DNA of 64,000 bases from CAVXDY01 sp963721335 (GTDB lineage: Bacteria; Actinomycetota; Thermoleophilia; Miltoncostaeales; Miltoncostaeaceae): NCBI GenBank assembly GCA_963721335.1, contig CAVRIV010000001.1, positions 124,001-188,000 of the forward strand. The letters run 5' to 3'. A program made the position numbers and the translations under genes. Below, piece after piece: positions 61,199-64,000 of this stretch (positions are counted from its first letter, which is position 1; each line of letters begins with the position of its first letter). The notes under the pieces are model-generated. The model had not been told where the DNA came from. It was given only the letters and a program-made list of their open reading frames with translations, and did no database searches.

Positions 61199-62377
61199 GG
61201 CGCCCGGAGGCCCTCGGCGGCCGGCCGGCCGCCGTCGTGCTCCAGGCGTCGGGTCCGAACGCCCTGGGCATCGTCCGCAGCCTCGGCCGCGCCGGGGTTC
61301 GCGTGATCGCCTGCGATCACGACCCGCGCGCCCTGGGGCTGCTGTCGCGCTACGCCACGCCCGGCCCACACGGCCGATCCGCTGGCGGAGGCCGGCGCGT
61401 TCGTGGACGACCTGCTGCGCGTGGCGGAGCGGGAGCCGGGCGCGGTGCTGTTCGCCACCCACGACGAGGCGATCGCCGCGATCGGGCCGCGGGAGGCCGA
61501 GGTGGACGCCGTCCTGCGCCGGCCCTGGAGCCCCTGGACGGCCATGCGGGGGATCATGGACAAGGGCCATCAGCACGCCGCGGCCCACGCGGCGGGCTTC
61601 CCGGTGCCCGCCACGATCGAGCCCCGCCGACGAGGCCGACCTGGCGCGCGTGGCCGGCCGAGCTGCGCTTCCCCGATGATCCTGAAGCCGCGCTACGCCC
61701 CGGAGTTCCGGCGACGGTTCCGCGCCCAGGTGCTGGAGGCGGACGACGCCGAGGGCCTGCGGCGGGCCTGGGAGCTGGCGGCGCCGTACCGCCCCCAGGT
61801 GTCCGAGGTGATCCCCGGCGGGACGACTCGCGCCTGTGGACGCTCGGGAGCTACCGCGACGTCGCGGGCCGCCCGCTGGCGTCGTTCACCGGCCGCAAGC
61901 TGCGCCAGTGGCCGCCGCGCTTCGGCACCGCGCGCGCGGCCGAGTCGCGCTGGGACCCCGGGCTCGCCGCGCGCTGCCACGGCCTGCTCGACGCGCTGGG
62001 CTTCCACGGCATCTCGCAGGTGGAGGTCAAGCGCGACGACCGCGACGGGCGCGACTATCTGATCGAGGTCAACCCGCGCTCATGGCTCTGGGTGGGCCTC
62101 GCCACGGCGTGCGGCGTCAACCTGCCGTACGCCTGCTGGCTGGACGCCGTCGGGCGCCCGCGCACCTGGCCCGCCGGGCATCGCAGCGGGCGGCGCTGGA
62201 TCCTCGCGAGCAAGCACCTGGCCGGCAGCGCCCGCGAGGTGCGCCGCGGGGAGTGGACGCCTGCGCGCCTTCCTGTCGTCGCTGCGCCCGCCGATCGCCG
62301 ACGGGGTCATCGACCCGCGCGACCCGCGGCCGGCGCTCGCCCTCTACTCGCGCATCGCGCGCCGGCGCCGTGCCTGA
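61195..62377 (+). CDS. ATP-grasp ligase-like protein (frameshifted)
   Basis: About 390 residues in five pieces. VVLQASGPNALGIVRSLGRAG and VIACDHDPRALGLLSRYAT are the pre-ATP-grasp domain. VLFATHDEAIAAIGPREAEVD, FPMILKPRYAPEFRRRF (ATP-binding Lys) and LWTLGSYRDVAGRPLASFTGRK follow, then HGISQVEVKRDDRDGRDYLI and EVNPRSWLWVGLATACG (metal-binding E-x-N-P-R). This matches ATP-grasp enzymes of carbamoyl-phosphate synthase-like and D-aspartate ligase-like groups often found in surface polysaccharide loci. They may couple an amino acid to a sugar. Breaks near 61365, 61630, 61825 and 62265. GTG overlaps the GT4 stop. Confidence 0.83.
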
Positions 62378-63700
62378 GCTGCGGCTGAGGATGGACGGCG
62401 CGCGCGCCGCCTTCGCGCCCCGCGCCCGCTGGGTGCTCGAGACGCTGGCCGAGGCGCTCGGCGCCGCGGCCGGTGTGGACCGACGGCGAGGCGGACCTCG
62501 TCTACGCCCCCGACCCCCCCGCCTCGGGCCTCTGGATCCCCGCCGACCTCGCCGCCCAGGCCTTCTTCGAGGGGAACCGGCCGTTCCCGAGCGCGTCGGT
62601 CGCACCGCAGCCGCGACCTCACCCTGCTCTTCCCGCCCACCCGGCCCGAGCGGGCCGATCCCGGGCGACCTGGTCGCGAGCGCCTTCTACCTCCTGGCCC
62701 GGTGGGACGAGCTGTGCGTGCCCGAGCGCGACGAGTTCGGCCGGCTGCCGCTGGCGGCCAGCTCCTTCGGGCGGATCGCGGGCCTCGACCTGGAGGACCC
62801 CCCGGTGGAGGGCTACCTCTCCGCCCTGCGGGCCGGGCTGCGCATCCCGCCCCGCCGCTCCTGGAGCGTCGCCCTGACGCACGACATCGACCGCCTGCGC
62901 CGGCGCACCCCCCGCGGGCTGGCCGGGATCGCCCGCCGCCGCGGGCCGCGCGGGCTCGCCGCCGCGCTGGTGGGCCCGGACCCGTGGGACAACGTGCCCG
63001 ACCTGCTGGAGAGCGCCTGGCGACGGGGGGTGCGATCCACGGTCTTCCTGATCGGGCGCAACGCCCACCGCCTCGACGGCACGCCGCGGCGCGTGTACGA
63101 GCGCGACCGGGCGGCGCTGGCCGCCGCCGTGCGCGCCGCCGGGCGGGGAGGTGGGGCTGCACGCGGCCTTCGCCTCCTCGGAGGACGGCGAGGCCCTGGC
63201 GGCCGAGCTCGCCGCCCTGCGGGCCGAGGCGGGGCCGGTCGCCGGCGTCCGCTTCCACTACCTGCGCTTCCGCTACCACGAGACCGTGCGCTGGCTGGAG
63301 CGCGCCGGCGTGGAGTACGACTCCAGCCTGGCGTTCAGCGAGGCGCCCGGGCTTCGCCGCCGGTATCGCCCGGCCCTTCCGGCCCTACCTGGTGGGCGAG
63401 GAGCGTCCCGCGGCCCTGCTCCTGCTGCCGCTGGCGGTGATGGACACCGACGCTGCACTCGCGCCTGGGCCTGGCGGCCGACGACGCCCGCGAGCGGGCC
63501 CTGCGGGTGCTGGACGTCGTCCGCCGGGCAGGAGGGCGGGCGGCCCTCCTGTGGCACAACACGTACCTCGCCGACGACCGCGCGCCCGGGCTACGGCCGC
63601 GCTCTGCGAGGACCTGCTCGACGAGCTGACCGCGCGCGGGGCCGCCCTGGGCCCGGCGGGCGCGCCGGCCGCCCCGGCCGAGGCGGCGCGCCTGGACGGC
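62370..63700 (+). CDS. Polysaccharide deacetylase-family protein with N-terminal extension (frameshifted)
   Basis: GTG at 62370, eight bases before the ATP-grasp stop. An N-terminal domain of about 160 residues (LRLRMDGARAAFAPRARWVL, YAPDPPASGLWIPADLAAQA, FYLLARWDELCVPERDEFGR) precedes the NodB-like barrel. The barrel has SVALTHDIDRLRRR, then STVFLIGRNAHRLDG, EVGLHAAFASSEDG and HYLRFRYHETVRWLERAGVE. The THDID motif holds the metal-binding Asp pair, and G-L-H and R-F-R are typical of this polysaccharide-locus subgroup. Breaks near 62475, 62620, 63150, 63360, 63460 and 63590. No stop codon separates it from the next glycosyltransferase as read here. Confidence 0.78.
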
Positions 63701-64000
63701 GTGCGCGCGGTGCACCTCACCACCGTCCACCGGCCCCGCGACGTGCGCATCTTCCACAAGGAGGCGCGGGCCGTCGCGGCCGCCGGCGGTCGCGCGGGGT
63801 GGTGGCGCCGCGCGACGCCGCTCGCGCCGGGCCCGGCGGCTCGCCGCCGGCTGGCGCCTGGCGCGGCTGGCGCGCGCGCGCGACGCCGACATCTACCACG
63901 TCCACGACCCCGAGCTGCTGCCCGCGGCCCTGTGGCTGGCGCGCGTCAGCCGGCGGCCGGTGGTCTACGACGTGCACGAGTACCTCGGCCAGACCGCCCG
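63701..64000 (+). CDS. Glycosyltransferase, N-terminal part (window edge)
   Basis: VRAVHLTTVHRPRDVRIFHK and EARAVAAAGG, then after a frame change near 63795 RDADIYHVHDPELLPAALWL and VVYDVHEYLGQTA, are the N-terminal half of a GT-B glycosyltransferase common in polysaccharide loci. HxTTVHRPxDVRIFxKE is a distinctive opening. GTG at 63701 or 63710 may be the start, but the frame is open from the deacetylase without a stop. The C-terminal donor domain lies beyond the window. Confidence 0.75.
   Translation, partial: MRAVHLTTVHRPRDVRIFHKEARAVAAAGGRAGWWRRATPLAPGPAARRRLAPGAAGARARRRHLPRPRPRAAARGPVAGARQPAAGGLRRARVPRPDRP

Noticed and set aside
1..64000. CRISPR arrays, insertion sequences, integrases, phage genes, tRNA and rRNA genes
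   Set aside because: No direct repeat-spacer arrays, transposase or integrase motifs, tRNA cloverleaf ends or rRNA segments were noticed on either strand.

Overview
The window is very GC-rich DNA with dense genes, many GTG starts and frequent 4-bp GTGA stop/start overlaps. Several families point to an actinobacterium: glucosyl-3-phosphoglycerate synthase, two F420/flavin LLM oxidoreductases, an AhpE-like peroxiredoxin, and TreT beside a GT20 enzyme. A member of the class Thermoleophilia (Solirubrobacterales/Gaiellales) is my best guess, but it is inferred from gene content and style only. No rRNA, tRNA, CRISPR array, insertion sequence or phage gene was seen. Many clearly conserved genes are broken by single extra bases (thioredoxin reductase, penicillin-binding protein, dTDP-rhamnose genes, E2 of pyruvate dehydrogenase), while neighbours of 1-2 kb are intact. 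I read this as insertion errors in a draft assembly, not decay, and annotate such genes across the breaks.

Layout. 0-7.5 kb: end of a hopanoid-type glycosyltransferase, a dTDP-rhamnose operon (rfbA-rfbD-rfbB, minus), gpgS, and a headless TetR fragment. 7.5-14.4 kb: glycerate kinase, SDR, a PhoR/PhoB-like two-component pair divergent from an HtrA protease, and a secreted seven-blade RCC1-like protein. 14.4-19.2 kb: GNAT, pyruvate dehydrogenase E1alpha, E1beta and E2, and lipB, which supplies the lipoyl group needed by E2. 19.2-26.9 kb: a polar amino-acid ABC transporter, small membrane proteins, peroxiredoxin, rlmN, an LLM enzyme and an MFS transporter. 27.1-29.2 kb: a trxB-trxA-zinc ribbon-CsoR/CstR-like repressor operon with a dyad operator directly at its promoter, followed by three copies of a CCCGATCGGG-cored palindrome. 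29.2-38 kb: a receiver-like protein, a Pro-rich surface protein, HAD hydrolase, class A PBP, large membrane proteins and an EEP-family hydrolase.

38-46.9 kb is an eight-gene minus-strand operon for surface glycan assembly: M28-like membrane protein, GT2, GT4, methyltransferase, flippase-like protein, DUF2079 protein, a small membrane protein and a PIG-V-like mannosyltransferase. 46.9-50.7 kb holds trehalose genes (treT and a GT20 enzyme) leading into moaC and moaB. From 50.7 kb to the right edge runs a plus-strand set: LLM oxidoreductase, secreted proteins, a clan-A glycoside hydrolase, methyltransferase, two O-antigen ligase/polymerase-like proteins, glycosyltransferases, an ATP-grasp enzyme and a polysaccharide deacetylase. 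Together these look like a large exopolysaccharide/cell-surface locus facing in two directions around the trehalose genes.

Most notable regulation: the thioredoxin operon carries its own CstR-like sensor (two cysteines kept, copper-binding His replaced by Arg) and a promoter whose start site is covered by an ATACCC-CTGT-GGGTAT dyad. Many transcription units have a TANNNT -10 box only 6-9 nt before the start codon, which suggests leaderless mRNAs.
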